Below, piece after piece: positions 9,328 to 17,797 of a stretch of 64,000 bases of DNA. The stretch is from CATOSP01 sp965205385 (GTDB taxonomy: Bacteria > Chloroflexota > Dehalococcoidia > Lucifugimonadales > UBA3495), in NCBI GenBank assembly GCA_965205385.1, contig CBDBGS010000008.1, positions 620,001-684,000 of the forward strand, read 5' to 3'. The position numbers and the translations under genes were made by a program. The number at the start of each line of letters is the position of its first letter. The stretch's first letter is position 1. The notes below the pieces were generated by a model, which saw only the letters and a program-made list of their open reading frames with translations, did no database searches and was not told the DNA's origin.

Positions 9328-9798
9328 ATGAGCAGCGCAACCTGGGAGATCATCTCCAAGCGGGAGTCGGTATTCAAGCGGGACTCCGTATCCAAGCGGA
9401 AGTTCATATGCAGCCAGGAGAAGTTCGAGCTGGCGGTTACAGTCGAATCGGAACACCGGCCCGGGACCGTTTACCGGTGGCGCGGGAAGATCGAAATCGA
9501 CGAGTCCGGCGGCCAACACCTGAAAAGCATGTTCTTGGACAAAGCAAGGGGTGTGGACAGAGAAACCGCCTTCCCGAAAATAGACATCCACAAATTGATC
9601 ACCCGCGAGGACGATCTCACGGCCGCCTTCGAAAAGGTCGCCAGCGCCTGCGACGAGGGTACCCAGAGAATGGAAAGAAGCCTCGTGGAACAGGAAGAAC
9701 AGGAGCGGCAGGACCGGGAAAGCGTCAGCGCAACCACCCTCTGCCTGCGGCAACTGGCAGCCGAGGGAATCCACCCGGAGGCCGCCGGGCTCATCTGA
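9328..9798 (+). CDS. Hypothetical protein with N-terminal KR(E/D)SV repeats
   Basis: 156 residues. The N-terminus contains three near-repeats (SKRESV, FKRDSV, SKRKFI) and the C-terminal half is helical with an EQEEQERQDRES run that may be a short coiled coil. ATG follows GAAGGAAAG. Function unknown. Confidence 0.6.
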   Translation: MSSATWEIISKRESVFKRDSVSKRKFICSQEKFELAVTVESEHRPGTVYRWRGKIEIDESGGQHLKSMFLDKARGVDRETAFPKIDIHKLITREDDLTAAFEKVASACDEGTQRMERSLVEQEEQERQDRESVSATTLCLRQLAAEGIHPEAAGLI

Positions 9799-9825
9799 CC
9801 GCCCAAGGCAACCCCAAAACGGCGC

Positions 9826-9864
9826 ACGGGGCCGCCCCCGCAGAGAGCGTGGGGGCGGCCCCGT
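9826..9864 (+). terminator. Strong GC hairpin between 9798 gene and ligA
   Basis: Perfect 14-bp stem (ACGGGGCCGCCCCC / GGGGGCGGCCCCGT) with an 11-base loop, followed by TCAATTT. It can end the upstream operon, although the T-run is weak. Confidence 0.65.
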
Positions 9865-9915
9865 TCAATTTCCCAAGAGATAAGACATGACCCACGGGGG
9901 AGGAGGAAACCAAGC

Positions 9916-11943
9916 ATGACCACGCCCATGAACGCCGCCGAGGAGCTGAGGCGGCAGATCCGGCTCCACGATCACCACTACTACAACCTGCAGTCCCCGC
10001 TGGTGTCCGACGCCGAGTACGACGCCGTGATGGAACAACTCAGGCGGCTGGAGAAGGAGAGCCCGGAAGTCCGCGACTCCGGCTCGCCCACCCGGAGGGT
10101 GGGAGGCGCCGTGAGCGCCGGGTTTGCCGAGGTGGAGCACCCGGAACCGATGCTCAGCCTGGCCAGCGCATCAAGCCTGGAGGAACTCGCCGAGTGGCAT
10201 CTGCGCACGGCCCGGCGTCTGGGCACGGACCAGTTCGCCATGAACGTGGAACCAAAGATCGACGGGCTGGCGGTGCGGCTGGTGTACCGGAACGGACGGC
10301 TGGCCCTGGGCGTCACCCGGGGCAACGGCGTAAGCGGCGAGGACGTCACCCACAACATCCGGACGGTGCGGAACCTGCCCCTGACGCTCGGGACGCAGCC
10401 CGGCGAGGCCGGCCCGCCGGAAATGCTGGAGGTCCGGGGAGAGGTCTACATGCCGAGAAGCGCCTTCGAGGACACGAACCGGGAGCGGGACGAGCAGGGC
10501 GAGGCGCGGTACGCCAACCCCCGGAACGCCGCCTCGGGCGGCATCCGGCAACTGGACCCGGAGCTGGCCTCCAAACGGGACCTGCGGGCCTGGATCTACG
10601 CCAACCAGAGTTCCCGGACCAACAGCCACCGGACGTCCCTGAAGGATCTGGCGGAGCTGGGGCTGCCGGTGAACCCGCTGGACCGGCTCTGCTGGAACGT
10701 GGCGGAGGTGGCTGAATTCCACCAGGAGATGCTGAGATACCGGGGAGACCTGGACTACGAGATCGACGGCATCGTGGTGAAGGTAGACCACCTCTCCTCA
10801 CGGAGAAAGCTCGGAACGACCAACCGGGAGCCCCGTTGGGCGACCGCCTGGAAGTTTCCCTCGGGGCAGAACGTCACGCAGCTCCGTGAGATACGGGTGA
10901 GCCACGGCAGGTTCGGCCGGCTGACGCCGGTGGCCGTGCTTGACCCCACGGAGATCGGCGGGGTGACGGTGCAGAGCGCCAGCCTGCACAACGAGGATGA
11001 CGTCCGCCGCAAGGACATCCGGGCCGGAACCATGGTCATCGTCGAGCGGGCCGGCGACGTGATTCCCCAGGTGACCGGACCGGCGGACCCGGACACGAAC
11101 CGGAAGGCGGAACCCTTCATGATGCCGGCGCGCTGCCCGGCCTGCGGGACCCGTGTGGAGACCCGGGGAAACGAGACCGGCCATTGGTGCCCCAACCAGG
11201 ACTGCCCGGCGCTGCTGCCGGAGCAACTGAAGAGCTTCGTCGGAAAACGAGCCATGGACATCGACGGGCTCGGAGAGCGCTGGTGCCAGGAGATGGCGGA
11301 CCGCGGGCTGGTGACCAATGCCGGGGACCTATTCTCCCTCACCCGGGAGCGGCTGCTGCAGCTGGACCGGATGGGAGAGAAACTCGCGGACCGGATTCTC
11401 CGGAACATCCAGGCCAGCAGGGCGCAGCCGCTGGAGCGGGTCCTATACAGCCTGGGAATCTTCCGGCTGGGCCGGGAGGTCTCCGGCAAGCTGACCGCCC
11501 GGTACGAGACGATGGCTGAGATAAGCGGACTCGACCGGGACCAACTGCAAGCCATCGAGGGGATCGGCCCGGAGATAGCCAGGAGCGTGGTCCGGGGATT
11601 CCGCTCCGAGCGCGTCCAGCGGACGCTGGAACTGATGGAAGAGGCCGGCGTCAACCTGAAGGGCAAAATCGAAGAGGAAGGAGACAGAACGACCATGACG
11701 GACCAGGACGGGATATTCGATGGCAAAGCCTTCGTCGTCACCGGGAAACTGGAGGGGATGACCCGGCACGAGGCCGAGTCCCTGATCCAGCAGCACGGCG
11801 GGAACGCCGGCTCGTCGGTGACCAAGAGCACGGACTACCTGGTGGTGGGAGAGAAACCCGGCTCCAAGCTGACCAAGGCGAAGCAGCTGGGAACCAAGAT
11901 CCTGGACCAGGAACAGTTCGAGGCCCTGATCGCCAGGGGTTAG
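9916..11943 (+). CDS. ligA: NAD-dependent DNA ligase
   Basis: 675 residues with the full LigA order: N-terminal YxxD/NAD-binding region (HYYNLQSPLVSDAEYD), adenylation motif KIDG with the nucleophilic lysine at residue 114, OB fold, a four-cysteine zinc finger (CPACG...CPNQDC), helix-hairpin-helix region (about residues 480-570) and a C-terminal BRCT domain beginning around FDGKAFVVTGKLEGM. It seals nicks during replication and repair using NAD. ATG has a GGAGGAGG site upstream. It stands alone between a hairpin and the next gene. Confidence 0.97.
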   Translation: MTTPMNAAEELRRQIRLHDHHYYNLQSPLVSDAEYDAVMEQLRRLEKESPEVRDSGSPTRRVGGAVSAGFAEVEHPEPMLSLASASSLEELAEWHLRTARRLGTDQFAMNVEPKIDGLAVRLVYRNGRLALGVTRGNGVSGEDVTHNIRTVRNLPLTLGTQPGEAGPPEMLEVRGEVYMPRSAFEDTNRERDEQGEARYANPRNAASGGIRQLDPELASKRDLRAWIYANQSSRTNSHRTSLKDLAELGLPVNPLDRLCWNVAEVAEFHQEMLRYRGDLDYEIDGIVVKVDHLSSRRKLGTTNREPRWATAWKFPSGQNVTQLREIRVSHGRFGRLTPVAVLDPTEIGGVTVQSASLHNEDDVRRKDIRAGTMVIVERAGDVIPQVTGPADPDTNRKAEPFMMPARCPACGTRVETRGNETGHWCPNQDCPALLPEQLKSFVGKRAMDIDGLGERWCQEMADRGLVTNAGDLFSLTRERLLQLDRMGEKLADRILRNIQASRAQPLERVLYSLGIFRLGREVSGKLTARYETMAEISGLDRDQLQAIEGIGPEIARSVVRGFRSERVQRTLELMEEAGVNLKGKIEEEGDRTTMTDQDGIFDGKAFVVTGKLEGMTRHEAESLIQQHGGNAGSSVTKSTDYLVVGEKPGSKLTKAKQLGTKILDQEQFEALIARG

Positions 11944-12044
11944 CCGGAATACGGCGAACGGCCGGACGCCCCGCCGGACAAAACGCGAAGCGGGCCGGGG
12001 GAAGGACAATTGCTCCAGCCCGCCCCCGCAGAAGGAGAAGAACG

Positions 12045-12608
12045 ATGCCCCGCACCGTCATCATACCCAGCGCCCGGAGATTGCGGGGCCAGCTTGAAGA
12101 CGCATGGACCACGGCCTCCGCCGTACTCGCCGCGTACGAGGAACAGCTGGAACGACACCCGGAGGGCGGCGATCTCCTGATCAGGCAATGCGGCCACCTG
12201 ACGCAACTACGGAAGGAGCTGGAACTTCAAGCCGAATACATCCCCCGCCTCTTCGAGAACGGACCCACGGAGACGGACGTCCCTGTGAAGACGTACCACG
12301 GGGCCAGGAACAACCTGGGATGCTCGGTGAGAGTCAGCCAGTCATGGGGAAGGGAAGACCCCGTCGACTACTCCCTACCCGAGAGGCAGGACCTCACCAG
12401 CCACTCCCCCACCGGGCTGGCCTGGGGCTACCCGGGTTCCGGCCCAGCGCAACTGGCGACGGCGCTGCTGGCGGACCTGACCGGGGACGGCGAGTACGCG
12501 GTGAGACGGCACCAGGGGCTCAAGCGCGACGTCATCGCCCGCATCCTCCACGACCAGTGGACCATCCACGGCGAGGACCTGGCCGGATGGGTGCGGGACC
12601 ACCCGTAA
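12045..12608 (+). CDS. DUF6166-type protein
   Basis: 187 residues. The C-terminal half matches DUF6166 as I know it: TGLAWGYPGSGPAQLATALL, then a helical segment and a final WTIHGEDLAGWV. The N-terminal half is helical, with a possible zinc-free coiled region. DUF6166 proteins are common on plasmids and ICEs and have no known function. It lies just upstream of the PRTRC cassette. Confidence 0.7.
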   Translation: MPRTVIIPSARRLRGQLEDAWTTASAVLAAYEEQLERHPEGGDLLIRQCGHLTQLRKELELQAEYIPRLFENGPTETDVPVKTYHGARNNLGCSVRVSQSWGREDPVDYSLPERQDLTSHSPTGLAWGYPGSGPAQLATALLADLTGDGEYAVRRHQGLKRDVIARILHDQWTIHGEDLAGWVRDHP

Positions 12609-12642
12609 CCCAGGGGAGAAAAAGAGAAAAAGGAGGCCGAAC

Positions 12643-12861
12643 ATGGGCCGAATATTTGTCTACGACGGCAGGGAGTTCGAGGACCCGGACCCGGAGATGA
12701 CCGTGGATCAGGTCCGGGCGAGCCTCGCGGACTTCTATGGGGAACTGGCCAACGCCACCGTCACCGAGATCAAACGGGGAGAGGACACCATCCACCAGTT
12801 CAACAAACGGGTCGGGACCAAAGGAGCGGCAGGTGACGGTAAATGGACAATCCCACGCTGA
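12643..12861 (+). CDS. PRTRC system protein C, ubiquitin-like protein
   Basis: 72 residues. RIFVYDGREFEDPDPEMTVDQVR followed by a YGELANATV segment and a VGTKG motif matches PRTRC protein C, which Pfam groups as a prokaryotic ubiquitin-like (Prok_Ub) fold. In this system it is the presumed modifier handled by the E1-like ThiF, E2-like B and JAMM A proteins downstream. Here an 11-residue tail follows VGTKG, so processing by the JAMM protein to expose a C-terminal glycine is conceivable. The tail overlaps the next gene by 19 bases. Strong GGAGG site before ATG. Confidence 0.83.
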   Translation: MGRIFVYDGREFEDPDPEMTVDQVRASLADFYGELANATVTEIKRGEDTIHQFNKRVGTKGAAGDGKWTIPR

Positions 12862-13061
12862 TAAGGATTCTCGGCCAGGCGCCGGAGACCAGGCTGAAGC
12901 TGCTGGAGCTGGCGGAACGGTGGACAGGCTCGACACGGGACCAGACTCCGGAACAGCAGCGAGAGCTGGAAGAAGCCACCAACGAAGCGTCGAACTACAC
13001 CAGCGCAACGAGAAGGCTGAGCCGGACGATGCGGCGGATAGCGATGTCCCACTCCGGCTGA
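12843..13061 (+). CDS. Small helical protein inside the PRTRC cassette
   Basis: 72 residues, mostly helical (LIRILGQAPETRLKLLELAE), ending in a basic stretch. It starts inside the end of the protein C gene and its stop overlaps the next open frame by CTGA. It may be a separate small gene or the N-terminal part of the following protein if a one-base shift occurred near 13058. Confidence 0.45.
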   Translation: MDNPTLIRILGQAPETRLKLLELAERWTGSTRDQTPEQQRELEEATNEASNYTSATRRLSRTMRRIAMSHSG

Positions 13062-13927
13062 CCCCGCTGATCAGGCTGGCCGAAGAGCGCCCCCCGAAGA
13101 TCAGCGCCGTCGTCCGGAAACTACGCGGCTGGGATGACGCCGAGGAGAGGGCTTGGTTTGAGGCCCTCCTGCAACAGACGGTCCCGGAGCGGGCCTTGGA
13201 GATCCTCCAACTGGATAACGAATGGGAACAGGTCCTGAGTTTCGCCGCCAGGTTCAGCGTCGACCACTTTCCCCTCTGCGAGGGGTACCTGGACATGCAG
13301 GCAGACTGGCGCCAGGACTGGCGCCGGGAAGAACCGGAGTATGACTACTTCGAACGCAGCCCCTACAACCTGATCAAGGAGGGGATACCCTTCCAGCTCA
13401 TGGGATTCAGTTGGGAAGAACAACACGAAATGTGGGACCAGCACAGGCACGGCATGTGCGCGCTTACGCTCCTCGCGGCAATGCCGGCCCATGGCGAGTT
13501 CGAGACCCGGGAATTCAGGGGAATGCGGGAAGCATGGCTGGAATCAGCTTCAGACGTGATCCCGGCGGAGACGCTGAAGCGTCTCCCGGAGGGAGGAATA
13601 CCACTGGAGTTGCTGGAAGAAGCGGTGAGAGACACTCCCCTGGAGGCGGTGCCCCTGGCCGGGAGGTGGGTCCACGGCAGGACGGAGACCTTCTTCCTCG
13701 ACGAATGCTTCCCGGAGGAATTCACCGGCGGGTACTCCGACCCCTGGGACGTCGATATTATCGAGTACGCCAGACAGGAATGGATCAAGGCAAAGGCCAT
13801 CCTCGACCGGATCGAATGGCTGTCGGCATGGCTCGATGAGGGCCTGCCGGAGAGGTTCGGACAAATGCTGGACTTCATTCTAAAAAGACTGGAAAGGATT
13901 CCGGAGGGCCGCGGAGAGAAGAGATGA
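13058..13927 (+). CDS. Unknown cassette protein between PRTRC C and B; start uncertain
   Basis: About 289 residues if read from CTG 13058; no in-frame ATG exists before a long stretch, so the start is doubtful, and fusion with the small upstream gene by a one-base shift is possible. The product is rich in W, E and aromatic residues (WDDAEERAWFEALLQQ, MWDQHRHGMC) and looks helical. It sits where I recall PRTRC protein F in other cassettes, but no motif confirms that. It overlaps protein B by ATGA. Confidence 0.55.
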   Translation: MTPLIRLAEERPPKISAVVRKLRGWDDAEERAWFEALLQQTVPERALEILQLDNEWEQVLSFAARFSVDHFPLCEGYLDMQADWRQDWRREEPEYDYFERSPYNLIKEGIPFQLMGFSWEEQHEMWDQHRHGMCALTLLAAMPAHGEFETREFRGMREAWLESASDVIPAETLKRLPEGGIPLELLEEAVRDTPLEAVPLAGRWVHGRTETFFLDECFPEEFTGGYSDPWDVDIIEYARQEWIKAKAILDRIEWLSAWLDEGLPERFGQMLDFILKRLERIPEGRGEKR

Positions 13928-14616
13928 ACAAGAACGCAGATTCAGGAGTCCAGTGGACGGACGGGGCCGGGGCGCCGGTCGAAAGGGACCGGCTCAGAAT
14001 GCGGCTGGACCTCTACGAGGAGAGCCTGACGCTCAGGTGCTACGAGCCGGAGGCCACCTGGACAAGGCGGGTGGACGCCGATCAGATAGCGGCCGCGTTC
14101 ATAGAGCACATGGGAGCCCGCACCGGGCTGTTGCCCCCGGGTGCCCTCTGGTGGAAACAGTCGGCGGAGGGGGCGGTCACCGCCCTCTGGCGGGAACCCC
14201 AAGTCTGGGCAACCGCCCTTCAAATCAAGGCCTTCGAGCCGCCGGAGCGGTTCCGGCTGCCGATGCCGGGCCTGCTGTTCATCGGCGCGCCGGGACGGCC
14301 TCCCTGGGTGTTCGCCGCCCACAAAAGGCCGGAGAGCGGCGGCGAGACCCTGTACCGCATACCGGCCTTCAACGTCTTCGGCGACGGCCGGGTATGTCCC
14401 GGGAACCACCGGTTTCCGGACCGGGTCGAGGAAACCCCCGAGTCATTCTTCCAGTCCCACTTCTCCATGACCGGGGACACCCGGGGGAGATCGAAGAAAC
14501 ACCCGGACAGACTCTACGAGCTGTGGAAGGAGCTGCATGGGCAGGACGAATACCCGCTGGAGGACCTGGTTGAACACTGCGCGGTGGCCGATGCCATGGA
14601 AATCCCCGAAAACTGA
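13924..14616 (+). CDS. PRTRC system protein B, E2-like
   Basis: 230 residues. Matches PRTRC B (Pfam Prok-E2_D, a ubiquitin E2-like fold): GLLPPGALWWKQ, RFRLPMPGLLFIG, a central LYRIPAFNVFGDGRVCPGNH, then PESFFQSHFS and KKHPDRLYELWKEL. Cys158 in GRVCPGNH is the candidate thioester cysteine, by position in the motif. ATGA overlap upstream and overlap with protein A downstream show one transcription unit. Confidence 0.85.
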   Translation: MNKNADSGVQWTDGAGAPVERDRLRMRLDLYEESLTLRCYEPEATWTRRVDADQIAAAFIEHMGARTGLLPPGALWWKQSAEGAVTALWREPQVWATALQIKAFEPPERFRLPMPGLLFIGAPGRPPWVFAAHKRPESGGETLYRIPAFNVFGDGRVCPGNHRFPDRVEETPESFFQSHFSMTGDTRGRSKKHPDRLYELWKELHGQDEYPLEDLVEHCAVADAMEIPEN

Positions 14617-15184
14617 GCCGGACGGCCCCGAGGAAAAGCTTCCCAGAGAGCCCGTGGGGCACCTTGTCAACCACCGGCGGGGCGTCCGAGGCCTGCAGGG
14701 CGTCGGCTACGACTACGTGCTGGCAGGCAACGGGGTCTTCGTCCAGGCCGAAAACCCGGACCTGACGGCCCGGGTGCGTCTGGCGGAGTGCGAGGTCCGG
14801 GGACTGAACACGACTGCCGCCAAGGTCCACCTGCCCCACGGAAAGATTCCCAGGGAAGCCCTGGACATGGGCATCCGGTGGTTCCAGGAAACCCCGGACC
14901 GGGAACGCTACTTCGCCATCCACTGGGACGGGGAGAAGTACGCCGCAGCAATCCCCGAACAGACCGGGAGGCGGACCAACCTGCAATACCAACCCCTGGA
15001 GGGGATGACATTGGAATTCCACTCCCACGGCCGGATGGGGGCCTTCTTCTCCGGCACGGACGACCAGGGATTTCGGATCTACGGAGTCGCGGGGCGGCTG
15101 GACCAACCGGAGCCGGAGGTCCGCATGAGAATCGGGATATACGGGCACTTCCAGGAGATAGAGACAAAGGACGTATTCCAATAG
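14591..15184 (+). CDS. PRTRC system protein A, JAMM-type peptidase
   Basis: 197 residues. It carries a complete JAMM zinc-peptidase signature: His144-Ser-His146, then Ser154 and Asp157 (EFHSHGRMGAFFSGTDD). JAMM enzymes cleave ubiquitin-like modifiers from conjugates or trim their tails. The start ATG 14591 lies inside protein B, typical of tight coupling; an upstream in-frame ATG at 14537 is less likely. Later IYGVAGRLDQPEPEVRMRI matches the family's C-terminal part. Confidence 0.85.
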   Translation: MPWKSPKTEPDGPEEKLPREPVGHLVNHRRGVRGLQGVGYDYVLAGNGVFVQAENPDLTARVRLAECEVRGLNTTAAKVHLPHGKIPREALDMGIRWFQETPDRERYFAIHWDGEKYAAAIPEQTGRRTNLQYQPLEGMTLEFHSHGRMGAFFSGTDDQGFRIYGVAGRLDQPEPEVRMRIGIYGHFQEIETKDVFQ

Positions 15185-15221
15185 GAACGCGGAACGGCAG
15201 ACCGCGCCGGAGGACGCAAAG

Positions 15222-15740
15222 ATGCCTGGAACGAAAACCACGCGCAGGGCCAGCGCCCAAGCAGGAAGCCGGGAGCGGTCTCGACAGCGGGAACTCCCCC
15301 CAGGATGGGCATACAACCCCAAGGGATTTGTCATACACCTGGATGAAAGGATCATCCATCCATTCTGCCAGGAAACAATGCTGGTTAACGAGGAAGGAGA
15401 ACCCACCGCCTGCGGAAAGAAACCAAGGTACGTCCGCACCCTCTGGAGCGGCGGAACGGTCTTCAGTTGCGGAAGACACCTGAACAGGATGGAGGACTTA
15501 GCCAGGCCCGTCGTGGGGATGGGAAGCCGGGGAGCCGTGGTGATGCAACCAGTCCTCCTGGATACCCCGAGCTACCGGTGGGTACCGGGAGCGGCGGATC
15601 CCGTCGAGCACCCCGTTCACATCGAGCTGATCCATGGACTGGAAGAACCCACCGCCTGCTGGTGTGGCGCGGAGCCCAGGCAGAACGAACGAGGACAAAC
15701 CGAGTGGGAGGGAGGGAAACCCACCGACCAACCCTGGTAG
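15222..15740 (+). CDS. Hypothetical cysteine-containing protein
   Basis: 172 residues. Basic N-terminus, then CGKKPRYV...FSCGRH, which resembles one zinc site, and a C-terminal TACWCGAEP. Possibly a small zinc-binding domain. It sits in the PRTRC region but is not a known cassette member. Confidence 0.6.
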   Translation: MPGTKTTRRASAQAGSRERSRQRELPPGWAYNPKGFVIHLDERIIHPFCQETMLVNEEGEPTACGKKPRYVRTLWSGGTVFSCGRHLNRMEDLARPVVGMGSRGAVVMQPVLLDTPSYRWVPGAADPVEHPVHIELIHGLEEPTACWCGAEPRQNERGQTEWEGGKPTDQPW

Positions 15741-15837
15741 AAAAGGAAGCAGACCCCTGCGGAACATACCGAGAGGTAACGCAGGGACATAAAAAGTCCC
15801 AACGAGGCGAAAAGCAAGAGGAGCTGATAAGAAGGCC

Positions 15838-16479
15838 ATGACAACGGAAAACGCACCGGAAGACGCCCAAGAGAGGCTGGACACAGTGGCAGCCGGCGTC
15901 CGGGAATGCCGGGACTGCCCGCTGGGGCATAGCCGGACCAACGCGGTGCCGGGGGAGGGGCCGGCGGACGCCCGGGTGATGCTCATCGCCGAGGGCCCGG
16001 GAAAGAACGAGGACCAACAGGGACGGCCCTTTGTCGGGAAGGCCGGGGAGTTCCTGGACGACCTGCTGGCGCTGGCGGGACTGGGCCGGGACGAGGTCTA
16101 CATCACCAACATGATCAAGTGCCAGGCCCCGGGAAACCGGGACCCGGAACCGGAGGAACTTCGAGCCTGCGACAAGCACCTGGAACGACAGATGGAGATC
16201 ATCAACCCGGAGCTAATCGTGACGCTGGGCCGGTTCTCCCTGGCCAAATTTCTGCCGGGAGAGAGCATCGGGAAGGCCGGGGGAAACCTTCAGAAGAAGA
16301 ACGGCCGGTGCGTCTTCCCGGTAATGCACCCGGCCGCGGGGCTCAGGCGGAACGAATTCCGGGACAAGATCGTGGAGGACTTCGCGATGATCCCGGAGGT
16401 CATTCAGCGCATCCGGGAGGACCCGCCCGTGGAGGAACCGGAACCAACGCCGGCATCGGTCCAGCCCAACCTGTTCTAG
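15838..16479 (+). CDS. Family 4 uracil-DNA glycosylase (4Fe-4S)
   Basis: 213 residues. Cysteines in CRDCPLG, IKCQAPGNRDP and the downstream LRACDKHL supply the four-Cys iron-sulphur site of type 4/5 UDGs. VMLIAEGPGKNEDQQGRPFVGKAG is cut here to note GEGP-type water-activating and substrate motif, and VMHPAAGLRR supplies the HP loop. It removes uracil from DNA, complementing the dCTP deaminase on the element. A C-terminal tail (PEPTPASVQPNLF) resembles a clamp-interaction peptide, which fits an element with its own beta clamp. Confidence 0.92.
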   Translation: MTTENAPEDAQERLDTVAAGVRECRDCPLGHSRTNAVPGEGPADARVMLIAEGPGKNEDQQGRPFVGKAGEFLDDLLALAGLGRDEVYITNMIKCQAPGNRDPEPEELRACDKHLERQMEIINPELIVTLGRFSLAKFLPGESIGKAGGNLQKKNGRCVFPVMHPAAGLRRNEFRDKIVEDFAMIPEVIQRIREDPPVEEPEPTPASVQPNLF

Positions 16480-16500
16480 GGTAAAGAGGAGACGAGAAGA

Positions 16501-16890
16501 GTGACGGAAATCATCCGGTACATCATAGACCTGGAGACGGAGCAGGTGGAAACCGTGGCGGGGCTCCTCAACGGCGCCGGAGTCCGGTTCGACCCCACTG
16601 AGAACATGATCGCCATGCCCCGGGACAACGTGGAGGAGGGCATATTCACCGGAGGGGACGGGGAGTGGCTGCCCGAAACAATCAACGGTTACCTGGGCGG
16701 CGGGGGCGGTCCCGGCGGCGTCACCCAACCCTTGCACGAGATGACGCTGCCTGCCCAGAGGGACCTGCTTATGCTGGCGACCCTCCACTGCGACTGGCAC
16801 AAGAACGAAATCCAGGAGATGGACCCGCGGGCGTGGGAGATATTCCAAGACCGGCACCCGGAGGCCGTATCCCACACGCCGGAGGCGTAA
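16501..16890 (+). CDS. Hypothetical protein, paralogue of the 18619 gene
   Basis: 129 residues from GTG with an AGGAG site. It shares a pattern with the protein at 18619: DLET..., a short helix, then FD..ENMI.(M/L)P(R/Q)D, G.I.TG. and a C-terminal W-E-F-Q-(D/Q)-HPEAV. The two flank the ThiF and PAPS-reductase-like genes. No family recognised. Confidence 0.62.
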   Translation: MTEIIRYIIDLETEQVETVAGLLNGAGVRFDPTENMIAMPRDNVEEGIFTGGDGEWLPETINGYLGGGGGPGGVTQPLHEMTLPAQRDLLMLATLHCDWHKNEIQEMDPRAWEIFQDRHPEAVSHTPEA

Positions 16891-16916
16891 AGACCGCAAC
16901 TCCAGGAGAGAAGAAG

Positions 16917-17726
16917 ATGCCCTACCGGCTGGACACCCACTTCATGGCGGACAATCCCAGGATAACCGTGGTCGGATGCGGCGGCACCGGCGGCTTCGTG
17001 GCCGAGGCGCTATGCCGGCTGTACACCGGCCGGCATGCCGAAATCGTGCTGGTGGACCACGACCGGGTGGAACCCCACAACCTGCTGCGCCAGAACTTCT
17101 ACTCTCAGGACGTGGGCAAGTACAAAAGCGAGGCGCTGGCCGAGCGGCTGTCGGGGTCCTACGGCAGGAGTATCGGCTACGCGGTCCGGCCCTTCCGGAA
17201 AGAGGAAAACTGGACCTACCCGGGAATCGGACGGTATAAACAGGAACTCCTGATCGGATGCGTAGACAACGCCCGGGCCCGGCGGGAGATGGACGAATGC
17301 CTGGAAAGCAGGTCGTCCCTCTGGTTGATCGACGCCGGCAACGGGAAGAACTGGGGACAGGTCCTTGTAGGAAACCGGCCCGCATCACGGTGGGAACATG
17401 AAAACGCATTCCAAGACGGCGTCTGCACGGCTCTTCCCAGCCCGGTAGCGCAACGCCCGGACCTGCTGACGGCGATCCCGGAGACGCCGCCGGACATCGA
17501 CTGCGCCGCGGCGCTGGACCTGTTGGACCAGGACCCGGCCATCAACCAGATGATGGCGATGCAGGTGGTGCAGGTGGTGCGTAGGATGGCCGCCAACGAT
17601 TGCCCCTGGATGTCTCTCCACCTGGACCTGGAGCAGGGCACGACGACCCCGGGCTACGCGACGCCGGAGGCCGCGGCGCGGATCGCCGGAACCAACCCCG
17701 GTGAGCTGGTGTCCGGCACGCAATAG
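16917..17726 (+). CDS. PRTRC system ThiF-family protein, E1-like
   Basis: 269 residues. Rossmann GCGGTGG (residues 20-26) binds ATP; DHDRVEPHNLLRQNF carries the E1/ThiF Asp/Arg/Asn pattern, and GCVDN later is the conserved CxDN. These enzymes adenylate the C-terminal glycine of ubiquitin-like proteins. It is the presumed activator for the Ubl at 12643 but is separated from the B-A block by three other genes, unlike the usual tight cassette. ATG at 16917 has a GGAGAGAAG site. Confidence 0.87.
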   Translation: MPYRLDTHFMADNPRITVVGCGGTGGFVAEALCRLYTGRHAEIVLVDHDRVEPHNLLRQNFYSQDVGKYKSEALAERLSGSYGRSIGYAVRPFRKEENWTYPGIGRYKQELLIGCVDNARARREMDECLESRSSLWLIDAGNGKNWGQVLVGNRPASRWEHENAFQDGVCTALPSPVAQRPDLLTAIPETPPDIDCAAALDLLDQDPAINQMMAMQVVQVVRRMAANDCPWMSLHLDLEQGTTTPGYATPEAAARIAGTNPGELVSGTQ

Positions 17727-17797
17727 CCGGGCTGATCCGTACGAAGAAGGATGGACCAGGGCCCGGTGACAAAAGACGACGAGAAGGGGAAACCGAA

